Notes under the pieces: model-generated | What the model was told of the DNA's origin: nothing | The model's database searches: none | Seen by the model: only the letters and a program-made list of their open reading frames with translations | Program-made: the position numbers and the translations under genes | Assembly: GCA_013377095.1 (NCBI GenBank) | Contig: JACAAY010000004.1 | Location: 34,073-98,072 of the forward strand | DNA: 64,000 nucleotides | DNA from: Desulfuromonadales bacterium | Lineage (GTDB): Bacteria; Desulfobacterota; Desulfuromonadia; Geobacterales; Pseudopelobacteraceae | Direction of reading: 5' to 3' | In this document: positions 1-11,300 of the stretch, in pieces | How the letters are laid out: every line of letters starts with the position of its first letter | How positions within the stretch are numbered: the stretch's first letter is position 1

Positions 1-575
1 ACAACGGGGTAACGGTCAACGACCAGCTACGAACCTCCAACCCGGACATCTTCGCCGCCGGCGACATCTGCTCCCCCCACAAGTTCACCCACACCGCCGA
101 CGCCCAGGCCCGGATCGTGATCGCCAACGCCCTGTTCATGGGCAGACAGAAGTGCTCGTCCCTGACCATTCCCTGGTGCACCTACTGCGACCCGGAGATC
201 GCTCATGTGGGGATGTACGAACGGGATGCACGCTCCCGGGGAATAGAGGTCTCCACCCTGACCATACCACTGAGCGAGGTGGATCGGGCCGTGCTGGACG
301 GAGAGACGCAGGGCTTTGCCCGGGTGCACCTGAAAAAGGGGAGCGACCGGATTCTCGGCGCCACCATCGTGGCCCGTCACGCCGGGGAGATGATCAGCGA
401 ATTGTCCCTGGCCATCACCAACGGCCTCGGTCTGGACGCCATCGCAAAAACCATCCACCCTTACCCGACCCAGGCCGAAGTCATCAAAAAACTGGCTGAC
501 GCCCATAACCGCACCCGCCTGACACCATTTCTCAAAAAAGTTCTGGCCGGCTGGTTGAAATGGCAGCGGAGGTAA
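1..575 (+). CDS. FAD-dependent pyridine nucleotide-disulfide oxidoreductase, mercuric-reductase-like (5' truncated)
   Basis: The gene enters from the left edge, reading in the frame that begins at base 3. What remains is the end of the FAD-binding region (the conserved IFAAGDIC stretch that contacts FAD) and the complete C-terminal dimerisation domain. The signature IHPYPTQAE near the C-terminus carries the His-Pro pair that acts in catalysis in this superfamily. The tail ends in basic residues and lacks the paired cysteines of true MerA, so mercury reduction is not supported. Flavoproteins of this type commonly sit with TVP38 proteins and arsenosugar genes, which fits the next two genes. The N-terminal redox CxxxxC motif lies outside the window, so the substrate cannot be judged. 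Confidence 0.88.
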   Translation, partial: NGVTVNDQLRTSNPDIFAAGDICSPHKFTHTADAQARIVIANALFMGRQKCSSLTIPWCTYCDPEIAHVGMYERDARSRGIEVSTLTIPLSEVDRAVLDGETQGFARVHLKKGSDRILGATIVARHAGEMISELSLAITNGLGLDAIAKTIHPYPTQAEVIKKLADAHNRTRLTPFLKKVLAGWLKWQRR

Positions 576-579
576 AGGC

Positions 580-644
580 GGTTCGTGGTTCTTGGTTCAA
601 GGTTCGTGGTTTAAGCCATGAACCACGAACCACGAACCTTGAAC
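580..644. repeat. Nested inverted repeat built from a GGTTCGTGGTTC-type unit
   Basis: This short intergenic element consists of variants of one G/T-rich unit followed by their reverse complements. A perfect 17-base arm at 595-611 pairs with 628-644. A second, nested 12-base pair (GGTTCGTGGTTC at 580-591 with its complement at 620-631) offers an alternative fold. There is no T-run after the stem, so it is not a canonical terminator. A related element occurs at 23,197-23,275. Confidence 0.75.
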
Positions 645-657
645 AAAAAAGGCCCTC

Positions 658-1338
658 ATGGACAGATACAAATTACTCATACTCTTCCTCGCCGCCCTGG
701 CCATGGCTCTGTTCTTCTACCTCGACCTGGGCAGCTATCTCTCCCTGGAGGCCCTGAAAGCCAACCACCGGGCGCTGTTGGAGTACCGTGACCAGCACAC
801 TGTTGCCATGGTGGCCGGCTTCATGCTGATCTACATCGTTCAGACCGCCTTTTCACTGCCCGGCGCCGCCATTCTCTCCCTGGCTTCCGGCGCCCTCTTC
901 GGCACGGCCATGGGTACCGTGTACGCCAACATAAGCGCCACCATCGGCGCCACCCTGGCATTTCTCGTCACGCGCTACCTGCTGCGCGATATCGTGCTGG
1001 CAAAATTTGGTTCCCGACTGGAGGGGATCAACCGGGAGCTGGAAAGCCGCGGCTTCAACTACCTGCTCTTCCTGCGGCTGGTGCCGGTCTTCCCCTTTTT
1101 CCTGATCAACCTGGCATCCGGCCTGACCAGACTGCCGCTGCGAACCTTCATCCTGGCCACCATGGTCGGCATCATCCCGGGCGGCTTTATCTATGTCAAC
1201 GCCGGAGCCAGTCTGGTCACCGTCACGTCACTCTCCGGCATCGCCTCACCGCGGGTGCTGGCCTCCCTCACCCTGCTGGGACTGTTCAGCCTGACCCCGG
1301 CGCTGTACATAAAATTCAAGCATAAAAAGGATATCTGA
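658..1338 (+). CDS. TVP38/TMEM64 (DedA-superfamily) membrane protein
   Basis: This 226-residue integral membrane protein has the family hallmarks. The SLPGAAILSLASGALFG stretch lies near residues 66-82, and the re-entrant motif with FLRLVPVFPFFLIN lies near residues 138-152. An N-terminal membrane helix (about 6-25) and helices near 50-70, 85-108, 160-185 and 200-218 are visible. Relatives act in lipid or small-molecule transport across the inner membrane. Members beside ArsS have been suggested to help with arsenical handling, but no activity can be read from sequence. It ends 4 bases before the next start, so the two are probably co-transcribed. An AAGG site precedes the start. Confidence 0.88.
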   Translation: MDRYKLLILFLAALAMALFFYLDLGSYLSLEALKANHRALLEYRDQHTVAMVAGFMLIYIVQTAFSLPGAAILSLASGALFGTAMGTVYANISATIGATLAFLVTRYLLRDIVLAKFGSRLEGINRELESRGFNYLLFLRLVPVFPFFLINLASGLTRLPLRTFILATMVGIIPGGFIYVNAGASLVTVTSLSGIASPRVLASLTLLGLFSLTPALYIKFKHKKDI

Positions 1339-1342
1339 CCCC

Positions 1343-1675
1343 ATGGAAACATACTACAACCCCGCCGACCTGGCCAAATTCAGTGAAATCAGCAAGGATG
1401 CCCCCGAGCTGGCAACAAAATTCTTCGACTACTATGGCGCGGTCTTTGCCGAAGGGGCGCTCACCGAACGGGAAAAAGCGCTGATCGCCCTGGCCGTGGC
1501 ACATGCCGTGCAGTGTCCCTACTGCATCGACGCCTATACCACCGCTTGCCTGGAGAAAGGGTCGAATCTGGAGGAGATGACCGAGGCGCTGCATGTGGTC
1601 ACCGCCATCCGCGGCGGAGCATCCCTGGTGCATGGGGTGCAGATGCGCCGCATAGCGGAGAAGCTGTCGCTGTAG
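1343..1675 (+). CDS. AhpD-like/carboxymuconolactone decarboxylase protein, arsenosugar-associated peroxidase-like
   Basis: This 110-residue single-domain protein of the AhpD/CMD fold carries the redox motif C58-P-Y-C61 within EREKALIALAVAHAVQ plus CPYCIDAY. In AhpD the second cysteine is followed three residues later by a histidine that relays protons; here a Tyr sits in that region. The glutamates of the ERE segment match the proton-relay position. The family is known to accompany ArsS in arsenosugar loci, and ArsS is found at 18,014 in this window, although a 16-kb block of opposite-strand genes now separates them. The ATG lies 4 bases after the TVP38 stop without a strong Shine-Dalgarno sequence, suggesting translational coupling. 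Confidence 0.87.
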   Translation: METYYNPADLAKFSEISKDAPELATKFFDYYGAVFAEGALTEREKALIALAVAHAVQCPYCIDAYTTACLEKGSNLEEMTEALHVVTAIRGGASLVHGVQMRRIAEKLSL

Positions 1676-1691
1676 CCGAACAAACGCAAAC

Positions 1692-1719
1692 GAGGCTGTC
1701 TCCCCGTGGAAACAGCCTC
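1692..1719. terminator. Hairpin after the peroxidase-like gene
   Basis: Eight-base arms GAGGCTGT (1692-1699) and ACAGCCTC (1712-1719) close a 12-base loop 16 bases after the stop. The minus-strand continuation is moderately T-rich, while the plus side has no T-run. It lies between converging transcripts and may serve either or both. Confidence 0.45.
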
Positions 1720-1841
1720 CTAACGTGCTTCGTCGGTATTTTTTCGAGCAGAAAATTGCAAAAGCCTCAAAATACTGCCTTGTCCCGGACCCAAAAGACG
1801 GGCCTAAAGGAGAAGGTGCCCCGGAGGGGCGGATGAGGGGA

Positions 1842-1888
1842 ATTTCCGGGTGCCACAAGTCCCGCCTCCTCCGACCCTACCCGGAAAT
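1842..1888 (-). terminator. Inverted repeat at the 3' end of the sensor-kinase operon
   Basis: The 10-base arms ATTTCCGGGT (1842-1851) and ACCCGGAAAT (1879-1888) overlap the stop of the minus-strand hybrid kinase. The loop is long (27 bases) and no U-run follows, so it could be a factor-dependent 3' end rather than an intrinsic terminator. Confidence 0.35.
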
Positions 1889-4800
1889 CTCACCCAGTAT
1901 CTTTTTCAATTCCGCCACCTTGTACGGCTTGGTAATCACTCCGCTGAAGCCGAATGAACGGTAATCGGCCATGATCGGATCATTGGAATAGCCGCTTGAT
2001 ACAATCGCCTTTACATTGTCATCCAGTTCGCGCAGCAGCTTGATGGTCTCCTTTCCGCCCATGCCGCCCGGTATGGTCAGGTCCATGATTACTGCTAAAA
2101 ATGGCTGGCGGGCTTCAGCGGCCTGCCGGTACAACGCCACCGCTTCAGTACCATCCCGCGCAAACGCTGCTTCATAGCCGAGAAAATCAAGCATCTCGCC
2201 GGCAACGTCCCGGATGGTTGCTTCATCATCCATGACAAGCACCTTCCCCGATCCACCAGGGGTTTCCGTCTCCTTGCCCGCCTGTTCGACAACCCCGCTG
2301 ACGGTGGCGGGGAGATAGATAGTGAATACCGTACCAACGCCCTGTTGGGAGCTGACGGTAATATAGCCATCGTGATTCTTCACGATGGAGTAGACCGTTG
2401 CCAATCCGAGACCCTTGCCCTTCTCCTTGGTTGTGAAATAGGGGTCGAAAATGCGGTCAATGACCTCTTCCGGGATACCTTCACCCTGATCCTTGACGCA
2501 CACAAGAACATAACTCCCCTCCGGAAGCGGAAGCGCCTGTTCCGCTCCCAGGGAGACATTGGAGCAGCTAATCTCTATTTCGCCGCCAGCGGGCATGGCC
2601 TGCTCGGCATTGACCACCAGATTGTTGATTACCTGGCTGAACTGTCCCGCATCAACCTCCACCGGATAGAGGTCATCCGCGATGACGAAACGGCTGGTGA
2701 CCCGCGAACCGGACAGGGAAAACGAGACCGAATCCTTGATGATACCGGCTATGGATGCGATCTTTTTAACCGGCGCGCCGCCACGGGAAAACGTCAACAA
2801 CTGCTGGGTCAGATCCCTGGCACGCAGAGATGCCTTTTCCGCTTCGCAGAGCTTCTGATGGACCTTTTCTCCCGCGGGTACAAACAGCTTGGACAGGGAA
2901 ATATTGCCCAGGATGGCGGTCAGGAGGTTGTTGAAGTCGTGGGCTATGCCGCCGGCCAGGATACCGATGGACTCAAGTTTCCGGGCATTGAAAAGTTCTT
3001 CCTCCATCTTTTTCTTCTCGGTAATATCGCGGAACACCAGCACCACCCCGACCAGCCTGCTCTCCCTGTCCCGGATCGGCGCGCCGCTGTCGGCAATGCT
3101 CCGCTCCGTGCCATCCTTCGCCACCAGGATGGTGTGGTTGGCGAGCTCCACACTGCCACCGGTTGCCAAGACCTGATCCACCGGACTTTTACAGCGTTCG
3201 CGTGTCTTTTCACTGATTATGGTGAAAACCTCGTCAAATGGCTTCCCGAGCGCCTCTTCCTGTTTCCAGCCGGTCATTTCCTCCGCAACCTTGTTGAGCA
3301 GGACAACCTTTCCCTCAGTATCGGCGGTAATGACACCGTCACCAATGGAGCGCAGGGTCACGGCCAGACGCTCTTTCTCCATGGCCAGAGCAGCTTCGGT
3401 GCGCTTTCGCTCGCTGATATTGCGGACATGTTCCGTTACCATCACGACCTGTCCCGCTTCATCAAAGATAGGAAAGGCCTGCACCTCCACATAACCGACC
3501 TTCGGATTGAATTTCTCAGACAATACCGAACGTCCCGTCCTGAAAACTTCCTCGGTGTGACAGGTTTCACAGGGTACAAAGTTCCCGTAATAGGCATCAT
3601 AGCAATGGGGGAGCTTGTCGCGCAGTTCCATGGCAACATACTCGTATCCGCCATGCCAGTTGGAAAGCACAATGCGGTAATCCCGGTTGATAATGGAAAA
3701 CAGGTCCGGAATCCCCTCAAAGACGCTGCGCAGAAGCCGCTCCGACTGCCGCAGCGCTTCTTCGGCCTGCCGGCGTTTCAGCTCCAACCGGTCGCGATCC
3801 AGCCGCGCCTGGAGAATCGGAGCAATACGAACGGCAACGGCTTCCAGGATTTCCCGGTCATCAGTATCATAGCCGGCTTCCTTGTTGGCAACGGAGATCA
3901 GTCCGATGGTCCGCTGTTGATATACAATGGGTGACGCAAGAAAGTTGCGGATGGAAACATGCCCTTCTGGTACGGAAAAAGGGCCATCGCCGGAAAACGT
4001 CTTCTGCTCCCGCAAGGCGCGCCCCCACAGACCGGCCCAGGCTTCCGGCGGAAACATGGTCGTTTTTTCGTGAATCTCACATTCCGCCCAGACGTCTCTG
4101 GTCATGGAAGGAATTACCAGGACCCCCTCCTCGTTGATGTAGCCGAACAACCCGTAGCGGCACTTCATCACCTTCAGAACGGTCTCAACCACTTCCCCGT
4201 ACATCTCTTCATGCGGAGTGGTGAGAAAGATGCTGGCAATCCGGTTTTTGATTGCCAGAAGCCGTTCCGAGCGTTGCAACGCCTCTTCCGCCCGCCTGCG
4301 CTTGGTGATGTCGAAAAACACCAGCACCAGACCCATGACAGCGCCCTTGTCGCCGGAAATGGGCGTGGCCTTTGCCTCAACCGGCACCTGCCTGCCGACT
4401 TGAGACTGAACCAGGACATCATATGGCAGATCAACCAGTTCTCCCGCATCAACGACCCGGCGAACGATCTCCCCCACACTGATGTCGGCCGATTTGCTCA
4501 GAAAACGGACCACCTCCGAAAGGCTTCTGCCGATCGTCTGGTCGCGACTCCAGCCGGTCAACGATTCCGCCACGGGATTCATATAGGTAATCACCCCGGA
4601 CACATCCGTTGTCACGACAGCGTCCCCGATACTTCTCAGTGTTGTGGCAAGCCACTGTTCGCTCCGTTTAAGCCGGCTCTCCATACGGTGCTTGTACAGC
4701 GCCATCTCTATCGCCGTTTGCAGGGTGTGATCCTGAAACGGCTTGACCACATACCCGAAGGGCTCGGTTATCTTGGCCCGACCCAGGGTCTCGGCATCGG

Positions 4801-5077
4801 TATAGGCGGTCAGATAGATCACGGGAAGGTCAACCTGGGTGCGGATCGCTTCAGCTGCCTCGATGCCATCCATGTTCCCCTGGAGGTTGATATCCATCAG
4901 GATCAGGTCCGGCCGGCTCATTGCAGCAATACTGACCGCCTCCTCACCGGTAGGGACGATATCGATTACGCGGTAGCCCATGCTTTCCAGACGTTTCTGG
5001 ATCCCCCTGGCAATAATCAGTTCATCCTCAACAACCAGGATTCTTTTAGTTTCAGCCGCTTGCGATGCGTCAACCAT
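1877..5077 (-). CDS. Hybrid sensor histidine kinase: REC-PAS-GAF-PAS-PAS-HisKA-HATPase-REC
   Basis: This soluble hybrid kinase of 1066 residues has no membrane segment. The order is an N-terminal receiver (12-125, acceptor D62 in LILMDIN), a PAS (about 140-260), a GAF (about 285-425), a PAS containing CETC (about 440-560), and another PAS (about 575-690). A HisKA with H713 in [11 protein letters not shown], a HATPase with DQGEGIPE and [10 protein letters not shown], and a C-terminal receiver (D999 in [10 protein letters not shown]) follow. The ATG at 5077 is preferred because GGGAGGGG lies just upstream; an in-frame start 40 codons earlier lacks support. It is the last gene of the minus-strand operon and the only one with a classic HisKA plus terminal receiver. 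It may be the phosphorelay sink for its neighbours, which is inference. Confidence 0.9.
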   Translation of the reverse strand: MVDASQAAETKRILVVEDELIIARGIQKRLESMGYRVIDIVPTGEEAVSIAAMSRPDLILMDINLQGNMDGIEAAEAIRTQVDLPVIYLTAYTDAETLGRAKITEPFGYVVKPFQDHTLQTAIEMALYKHRMESRLKRSEQWLATTLRSIGDAVVTTDVSGVITYMNPVAESLTGWSRDQTIGRSLSEVVRFLSKSADISVGEIVRRVVDAGELVDLPYDVLVQSQVGRQVPVEAKATPISGDKGAVMGLVLVFFDITKRRRAEEALQRSERLLAIKNRIASIFLTTPHEEMYGEVVETVLKVMKCRYGLFGYINEEGVLVIPSMTRDVWAECEIHEKTTMFPPEAWAGLWGRALREQKTFSGDGPFSVPEGHVSIRNFLASPIVYQQRTIGLISVANKEAGYDTDDREILEAVAVRIAPILQARLDRDRLELKRRQAEEALRQSERLLRSVFEGIPDLFSIINRDYRIVLSNWHGGYEYVAMELRDKLPHCYDAYYGNFVPCETCHTEEVFRTGRSVLSEKFNPKVGYVEVQAFPIFDEAGQVVMVTEHVRNISERKRTEAALAMEKERLAVTLRSIGDGVITADTEGKVVLLNKVAEEMTGWKQEEALGKPFDEVFTIISEKTRERCKSPVDQVLATGGSVELANHTILVAKDGTERSIADSGAPIRDRESRLVGVVLVFRDITEKKKMEEELFNARKLESIGILAGGIAHDFNNLLTAILGNISLSKLFVPAGEKVHQKLCEAEKASLRARDLTQQLLTFSRGGAPVKKIASIAGIIKDSVSFSLSGSRVTSRFVIADDLYPVEVDAGQFSQVINNLVVNAEQAMPAGGEIEISCSNVSLGAEQALPLPEGSYVLVCVKDQGEGIPEEVIDRIFDPYFTTKEKGKGLGLATVYSIVKNHDGYITVSSQQGVGTVFTIYLPATVSGVVEQAGKETETPGGSGKVLVMDDEATIRDVAGEMLDFLGYEAAFARDGTEAVALYRQAAEARQPFLAVIMDLTIPGGMGGKETIKLLRELDDNVKAIVSSGYSNDPIMADYRSFGFSGVITKPYKVAELKKILGEISG

Positions 5078-5209
5078 AACACCCCTCCCACCATGCCGGA
5101 GACTGCGGATCTGTTTCACTGCTAAAGAGTACCACGCTTTCTCATTATAATACAAATCAGACCTCTCCGCATAAAAGAGGATGATTTTCCGGCACATTTG
5201 CCACCGGCA

Positions 5210-8200
5210 TTAGTCGGGTTCGACGTAATTGATCGCCTGAAAGCGGATATGGAACGAAGCGCCCTGGCTGGTGTCCAGACTGATTTCTCCCTTGAGCTGG
5301 CGCACGAGCATTCTGACAAGCTGTAAACCGAGTGTTTCGGTGGCAATGAAATCCGTACCGGCGGGCAGCCCAACACCGTTATCAGCAATCGTAAGACGTA
5401 TCCATCCATTTTCTTCCGACTGGAATCCGATACGGATCGTTCCGTGCCTGTCCCCGGGAAAGGCATACTTCAGTGCGTTCGAAACCAGCTCATTGACTAT
5501 CAGACCACAGGGTATTGCCTGGTCAATGCCCAGAGAAACGTTTCCTGCATCAACGACCAGGGAAACCCGGTCCGGGTCCATCACGTAGGTACGGAAGAGA
5601 TTCCTTGTCAGACCTTCGATGTACCCGTGAAAGTCAATGGAGGAAAAATTTCTGGTCTGGTACAGCTGTTCATGCACCAGCGCCATGGCGGCAATGCGAT
5701 TCTGGCTCTCCCTGAAGGAACGGAGCGCGTCCTGATCCCGTATGGATTCGGACTGGAGATCGAGCAGGCTGGAGACAATCTGCAGGTTGTTCTTAACCCT
5801 GTGGTGGATCTCCTTGAGCAGAACCTCCTTTTCCACCAGGGCCGCCTGGATTCTTTCCTCGCTAAGCTTGGCTTCAGTGACATCCATAAAGGTTACGATA
5901 CCTGCCGGTTTACCCTCGAAATCCATGGCGGCGCCCGACACCGCGACCCAGCGTTCCTCGCCCCCCCTGGTGATAATCTTGCTTTGATACTGTTTCGGCA
6001 CCTGCTCGCCCCGTTGACGGGCCAACCCGATGTTCCGGACCATTTCCCTGAAGTCGGCGTGCGTCAATTCCCAGAATTGCATGCCCATCAGCTCCTCTTC
6101 GGCACAGCCGGTCAGACGCACAGTCGCCTCATTTACATAGACAAACCTCTCGCCCTGTATCAGCGCGATTGCGGTCGGAGAGGTCTCCGCCAACACGCGG
6201 AATTTTTCCTCGCTCTCCCGCAAGGCATCTTCGGCCCGCTTTCGCTTGGAGATATCGGTGGTAAAAGAGCAGCTGATCTCCTGGTCCTGATACTTCAGGG
6301 CGTTGACCGCAACCTCCACGGGAAAGGTTGTCCCGTCCTTGCGACGGTGCAGCGTTTCAAAGGTATTCGAGCCGGTGGCGCCCAGTTTATTGCGGTGCTT
6401 CAGCCACAGTTCCGGTGTCAGGGTGGGATCAATATCAAAGAAGCTCAGGGAACAGAGCTCTTCCGGTGAATAGCCGAGCATCCTGGCGGCCGATTTGTTG
6501 GCCACCATGATCCGTCCATCTCCCCGCCCCCGCATGATCCCCGTGGAGGCATTCTCAATGATGAACTGGCTCAGCTTCAATTCCTCCTCCGCACGCTTGC
6601 GATCGCTGATGTCCGTCACCAGCGCGATACTGCCGGCGAAGGCTCCCTGCTCGTCCTTAAGAGAGGTTGTGCTTAAAAGAACGTCAATACTGGAGCCATC
6701 CCGACGAACAAACCGGAAATCATGAAGTTCACGGATGCCCTCTTCCCGGCGGGAAACAAGTTCTTGTGCGGCCTGTCGCCCTTCATCATCCATGAAGTCG
6801 GTGATGGGCCGCCCCAACATCTCCCCCCGCCGGCATCCCAGCATCTGCTCCATGCGCTGGTTAACATAGGTGGTCTTCCACTCCCGGTCCACCTGCCAGA
6901 TACCCTCCTCAGCCGTTTCGACGATCAGGCGGTAACGGTTTTCACTTTCCCGGAGCGCCTTCTCGACCTGTTTTCGCTCGCTAATGTCCTCAAGCAGTGC
7001 AAGGAGATACTCGACGGAACCGCTCTCGGCACGGACACACCCCACGGAAAGATTTGCATACACAGTCGCTCCATCTTTGCGGATAAAGCGTTTTTCCAGG
7101 GAATAGTCGTTTATCTCGCCCCTCAGTAGACGTTCAAAGCAGACAAGATCAGCGACCAAGTCATCCGGGTGGGTCAACTCCTCCCACGTCAGTCGCACCA
7201 GTTCATCACTTCCATACCCCAGCATCAGGCAAAGCCGGTCATTAACTTGCAACCAGCCTTTTCCGGGAGAGGTTATGGCCATGCCCACCAACTGGCGTTC
7301 GAAGTAGAGACGCATCCGCTCTTCGCTTTTTTTCAGCATCTCCTCTGCAAGCGTGCGCTCGCTGATATCCTCGACAAAACCCTCGAATTCACGCGGACTG
7401 TCGGCCTGCCCCGGAACAACGCGAAAGTGGAAGTTACAGACAATGATACTTCCGTCCTTGCAGCGAAAGTGCTCCTCGAAGATCTGCCAGCCGCCACGGG
7501 ATGACACTGCCCCGATCAACTCACGCCGATGGGAGGGATCCACGTAGATCGCCTCGGCAATGCTGGTGTGATTCACCATTCTGACCATTTCCTCCGGCGA
7601 ATCATATTTCAGCATGCGCGCCACCACCGGATTGACGTCAATGAACTTTCCCTCCAGGGTGGAACGAAAAATGCCGACCGGGGCGTTTTCGAAGATATCG
7701 CGATATTTGCGTTCCGACTGCTTGAGCGACTCTTCCGTCCGCTTGCGGTCAGTTATCTCCAGGATAATCCCATCCCAGAGGATATCGCCGTTGGGTTGCG
7801 GTTCGGGGCGGGACATGCAGTCGTACCAGCGCACCTCCCCATGGACAATATGGCGCAGGACTTCCCGCCAGGGCTGCATCGTCTCGGCGGACTTCTTTAC
7901 GGATACGGCAAACCGTTCACGATCATCCGGATGGATCAGTCCGGATGAGAGACTTGCGTCGGCCATCAGAGCTTCCGGTTCAAGATCGAACAACTGTCGG
8001 GAAGCTTCATTGACAGAGGGAAAGGAAAAACTTCCGTCCGGATGCAGTGCAAACTGATAGACCATGCCGGGGATAATGGCCTTGAGACGACGGTACTTCT
8101 CCTCCCAAAGCCTGCCCGCATCTTCGGCCATAGAACAGTTGACGGCTTGTTCACGCACCTTATTCACAAGCTGGCTGATGGCGTACCCGAGCATGTCGAG

Positions 8201-8311
8201 TTCATCATTCAGGCCGGAACTATGGATGTCACCGGAGAAGTCTCCCCTCCCGGCTTTCCGCACCGTCTCGGTCAGGCGATTGATTCGGCTGGCAAGTGTT
8301 TCTTCAGTCAT
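5210..8311 (-). CDS. Soluble multi-PAS sensor kinase with HAMP-like N-terminus and HisKA_2 module
   Basis: This protein of 1033 residues starts with a HAMP-like segment (about 8-60, GRGDFSG and DELDMLG) that is not preceded by a membrane helix. Six consecutive PAS domains follow, joined by ISERK/RAEE-type linkers. The C-terminal 205 residues form a HisKA_2 plus HATPase module, with phosphoacceptor H837 in EIHHRVKNNLQ and the N box NELVSNALKYAFP. The start at 8311 is chosen because GGGAG lies upstream; a longer version would overlap the previous gene. No receiver domain is present, so it must signal to a separate regulator. Catalytic-module residues are nearly shared with the next four upstream genes. 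Confidence 0.88.
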   Translation of the reverse strand: MTEETLASRINRLTETVRKAGRGDFSGDIHSSGLNDELDMLGYAISQLVNKVREQAVNCSMAEDAGRLWEEKYRRLKAIIPGMVYQFALHPDGSFSFPSVNEASRQLFDLEPEALMADASLSSGLIHPDDRERFAVSVKKSAETMQPWREVLRHIVHGEVRWYDCMSRPEPQPNGDILWDGIILEITDRKRTEESLKQSERKYRDIFENAPVGIFRSTLEGKFIDVNPVVARMLKYDSPEEMVRMVNHTSIAEAIYVDPSHRRELIGAVSSRGGWQIFEEHFRCKDGSIIVCNFHFRVVPGQADSPREFEGFVEDISERTLAEEMLKKSEERMRLYFERQLVGMAITSPGKGWLQVNDRLCLMLGYGSDELVRLTWEELTHPDDLVADLVCFERLLRGEINDYSLEKRFIRKDGATVYANLSVGCVRAESGSVEYLLALLEDISERKQVEKALRESENRYRLIVETAEEGIWQVDREWKTTYVNQRMEQMLGCRRGEMLGRPITDFMDDEGRQAAQELVSRREEGIRELHDFRFVRRDGSSIDVLLSTTSLKDEQGAFAGSIALVTDISDRKRAEEELKLSQFIIENASTGIMRGRGDGRIMVANKSAARMLGYSPEELCSLSFFDIDPTLTPELWLKHRNKLGATGSNTFETLHRRKDGTTFPVEVAVNALKYQDQEISCSFTTDISKRKRAEDALRESEEKFRVLAETSPTAIALIQGERFVYVNEATVRLTGCAEEELMGMQFWELTHADFREMVRNIGLARQRGEQVPKQYQSKIITRGGEERWVAVSGAAMDFEGKPAGIVTFMDVTEAKLSEERIQAALVEKEVLLKEIHHRVKNNLQIVSSLLDLQSESIRDQDALRSFRESQNRIAAMALVHEQLYQTRNFSSIDFHGYIEGLTRNLFRTYVMDPDRVSLVVDAGNVSLGIDQAIPCGLIVNELVSNALKYAFPGDRHGTIRIGFQSEENGWIRLTIADNGVGLPAGTDFIATETLGLQLVRMLVRQLKGEISLDTSQGASFHIRFQAINYVEPD

Positions 8312-8336
8312 TGAGAACTCCCGTACCGCTCCAGAC

Positions 8337-11300
8337 TCAATCTCGCTGTTTCCCGGGGAACAGAAAGACAAACGATGTACCGTTATCATGCTCCACATTA
8401 ATTTGACCGCCCAACTGTTTTACCAGCATGGTCACCAGTTGCAACCCCAACGTCTCGGTATGCATGAAATCCAGTCCGGGCGGCATGCCAACACCGTTAT
8501 CCGAGACCGAAACCCTGATCCAGCCGTCCTCCCGCATGGCACAGCAAACCACAATCTCACCTGCGCGCTGTCCCGGAAAGGCGTGCTTCAATGAATTGAT
8601 CATCAATTCATTGATGATCAGACCGCAGGGAATCGCCCGGTCAATCTCAAGAGAAAGGTCTCCGGCAACAACTTTCAGGAAAATCCGGTCACTATCCACC
8701 GCATGGGAATCAAACAGGTGGCGAGAGAGATCCCTGACATATTCGCCCAGGTCTATGGAAGCAAAATTCTTTGACAGGTACAGCCGTTCATGCACCAGGG
8801 CCATGGACCGGATGCGATCCTGGCTGTCCCGGAAATAGCTGCGCGACTGTTCATCGCGGATGGAATAGGATTGAAGGTCGAGCAGCGAAGAAATGATCTG
8901 CAGGTTATTCTTCACCCGATGATGAACCTCCTTCAACAGAACCACCTTTTCCGCCAGGGAGGCCCGAACCCGTTCCTCAGACCTTTTGTTTTCGGTTATA
9001 TCCAGCAGCGATGCGATTCCGGCCGGTTTTCCCTGATAGTCGATCAGCCCCGCTGAAGCCACCAGCCACCGTTCCTCACCCGCCTTGGTCACGTATTTGC
9101 ACTCATAGCGTGTCGGCGCCGACTCGCCCTTCAGGCGACTCAAACCTCTCTCCCGTACCTCCACCTTGAACTCCCCTTGGGCCCAATCCCAGAAATTCAT
9201 GCGCAGCAATTCGTCGCTGTCATATCCGAACAGCCGTTCGGTGGCCGGGTTGGCATAGACTATTTTTTCCCCCTGGTAGAGCAGGATCGCCGTTGGGGAG
9301 GTTTCCGCAAGAACCCGGAATATTTCTTCGTTCTCCCGCAACTCTTCTTCCGTGCGCTTACGCGAGGCGATCCCCCAGGCAAAGTCGGCCAGAAGGGAAA
9401 GCGTTTCCACATCCTGGGGGGAATAATCCCGCGCCTTGTTTCCCACTCCGACGATGGCCACGATGTTCTCGCCGCGAATGACCGGCACAACCAGCTCCCT
9501 GTCCACCGGCGCATGACCCGGCGGCAGCCCCTTGCGATGGAGGAGCGCGGCATAGTCATTGTGGATGACCGGACGGCGTTCGCGGATGCAGTCAACCCAG
9601 ACCCCTGCGGCAGACACGTCATAATGCAGCCCTTTGCCCTGAGCCTTGCAGCACTCTGCTTTGGTCCTGGTCGACCAGTTCTGCAGGGAGATGGTCTCCT
9701 GGTCGTCTTCCAGGAAATGAAAAAAACCGATGTGGCTGCCGGTCAACGCCTCAGCCTCGTTCAGGGTAGCCTCAAGCAGTTCGTCCAGGGAGTGGGTTTC
9801 GGCGAACTGGAGCAGACGCAGGCGCGCCATGATCACGCTCTCGGTCCGCTTCCTCTCGGTGATATCCATGACGATACCCTGGAAATGGGTAACCGCACCC
9901 TGGGCATCCCGCTCGACCAGCGTGTGGTCGTCTATCCAGCGGATCTCCCCCTCCCTGGTGACAATCCGGTATTCCTGCTGAAAGCGGTCCTCTCCGCTGC
10001 GGACATGTGCCTCCACCTCGGCGCTAACCTGTTCCAGATCCGCTGGAAAGACAATCGAAGAAAAGGGAACATCACCCGAAAGAAGCTCGTCCGGGGTGTA
10101 ACCGAACTGAATCACGTTCCGGGAGACCATTTCCACCGGCCATCCTTCAGCCGCCTTCCAGCGGAACAGGACCACCGGGCTGTTCTCCACGACCAGATTG
10201 GCCAGCCGCAGCGACTCCTCGGCCTGCTTGCGCTTGCTGATGTCCGTGGCAAAGGAACAGTTATATTCCTTGCCGTCAAAGACTACGAAATTCCCCCGAA
10301 TTTCAACGGGGTACACCCGACCGTCCTTGGCGCGATGCATGGTTTCAATGGTGCCTGTTCCGTCTTCACGCAGCATGCTCCACGACTGGGCAAGAAGATC
10401 CGCGGTATACCGTGGGTCGATATCGGCCACCGACTTCCCGATCAGTTCCTCGCGCGAATACCCCAGAGAGCGGCAGGCGGCGTCATTCACGTAAAAGAGC
10501 CGTGACTCTTCGTCAATCCAGAAGGCCTGATCAACGGTCTTGTCAATGGCAAACTGGGTGAAGCGCAGCTCCTCTTCGACCTTTTTCTGGTCAAGAAGAG
10601 CCCGGGAGAGCTGGATATTGCCGATACTGAGCCTTGAAATCAGCACCGCCAGCTTCCTGTAGAACTCCATGACATTGTGAACAAGTTCACGGCTCCAGCG
10701 TGGTACCCGGTCCAGGGCGGTCAGAAATTCTTCCACATTGAAACCGTACTGTTCCGCCTGTTTTCTGAAAAATTCGTAGTCCGGGGTTTCATCCTCGAAA
10801 AAAAACTGGCCCAGGAAGATGTTGGCGATGTGCCTGCCGCCGATGACAAGGGGGGTTGCCAGTTCCCACATACCATGTTTGCACTTGTAGAGAACCTCCC
10901 CCTGGCCCAGTTTCAGGGAGAGATGGATGTCGCTCTCCAGGCAGTTTTCCAGGGTTTCGGGATGAATCCGGAAAAACTTGGTGCAGACGTCCTGCCAGCC
11001 GGTGGCCACCTGTACGTTACCTTTGATGTCGTTTATTCCGATACCGATACGGGTGATCTTGTAGAAGGAGTTCATCAGATCCTGAATCGCCTGAAATTCG
11101 ATCAGACGACCGACCTCCTCCCGGTTTATGTCAACATCGGGCGCCAGGAGGTTTTCCAGTCCGGGGGCAGCTGGGGTATGGCGCCAATCAGGCATTTCAT
11201 CGGCGGCGTTGTGCGGTCGCTCGCGGATGGTGACAACATGGCACGCCAGACCGTCGATCTCCAGGGGGCGAAGAGAGACGTGCACGAATGCAATCAAACC

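Noticed and set aside
1..575. True mercuric reductase
   Set aside because: The C-terminal paired Cys of MerA is absent and no mer genes are nearby. The general flavoprotein disulfide reductase call is safer.
1501..1560. Possibility that the AhpD-like protein is a selenoprotein like its partner ArsS
   Set aside because: Both redox positions are encoded as normal Cys codons (CPYC), and no in-frame TGA precedes the true end.
3540..3600. CxxCH in a PAS domain of the hybrid kinase, resembling a c-type heme site
   Set aside because: The protein has no signal peptide or membrane segment, and heme c is attached in the periplasm. A C-x-x-C in this loop is common in cytosolic PAS domains of this lineage.
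2345..5125. Long open frames on the plus strand opposite the hybrid kinase (529 and 388 codons)
   Set aside because: They are antisense to clearly conserved kinase domains, contain no recognisable motif, and reflect GC-rich third positions. The same applies to long frames at 5,444-6,469, 9,177-10,505 and 13,260-14,576.
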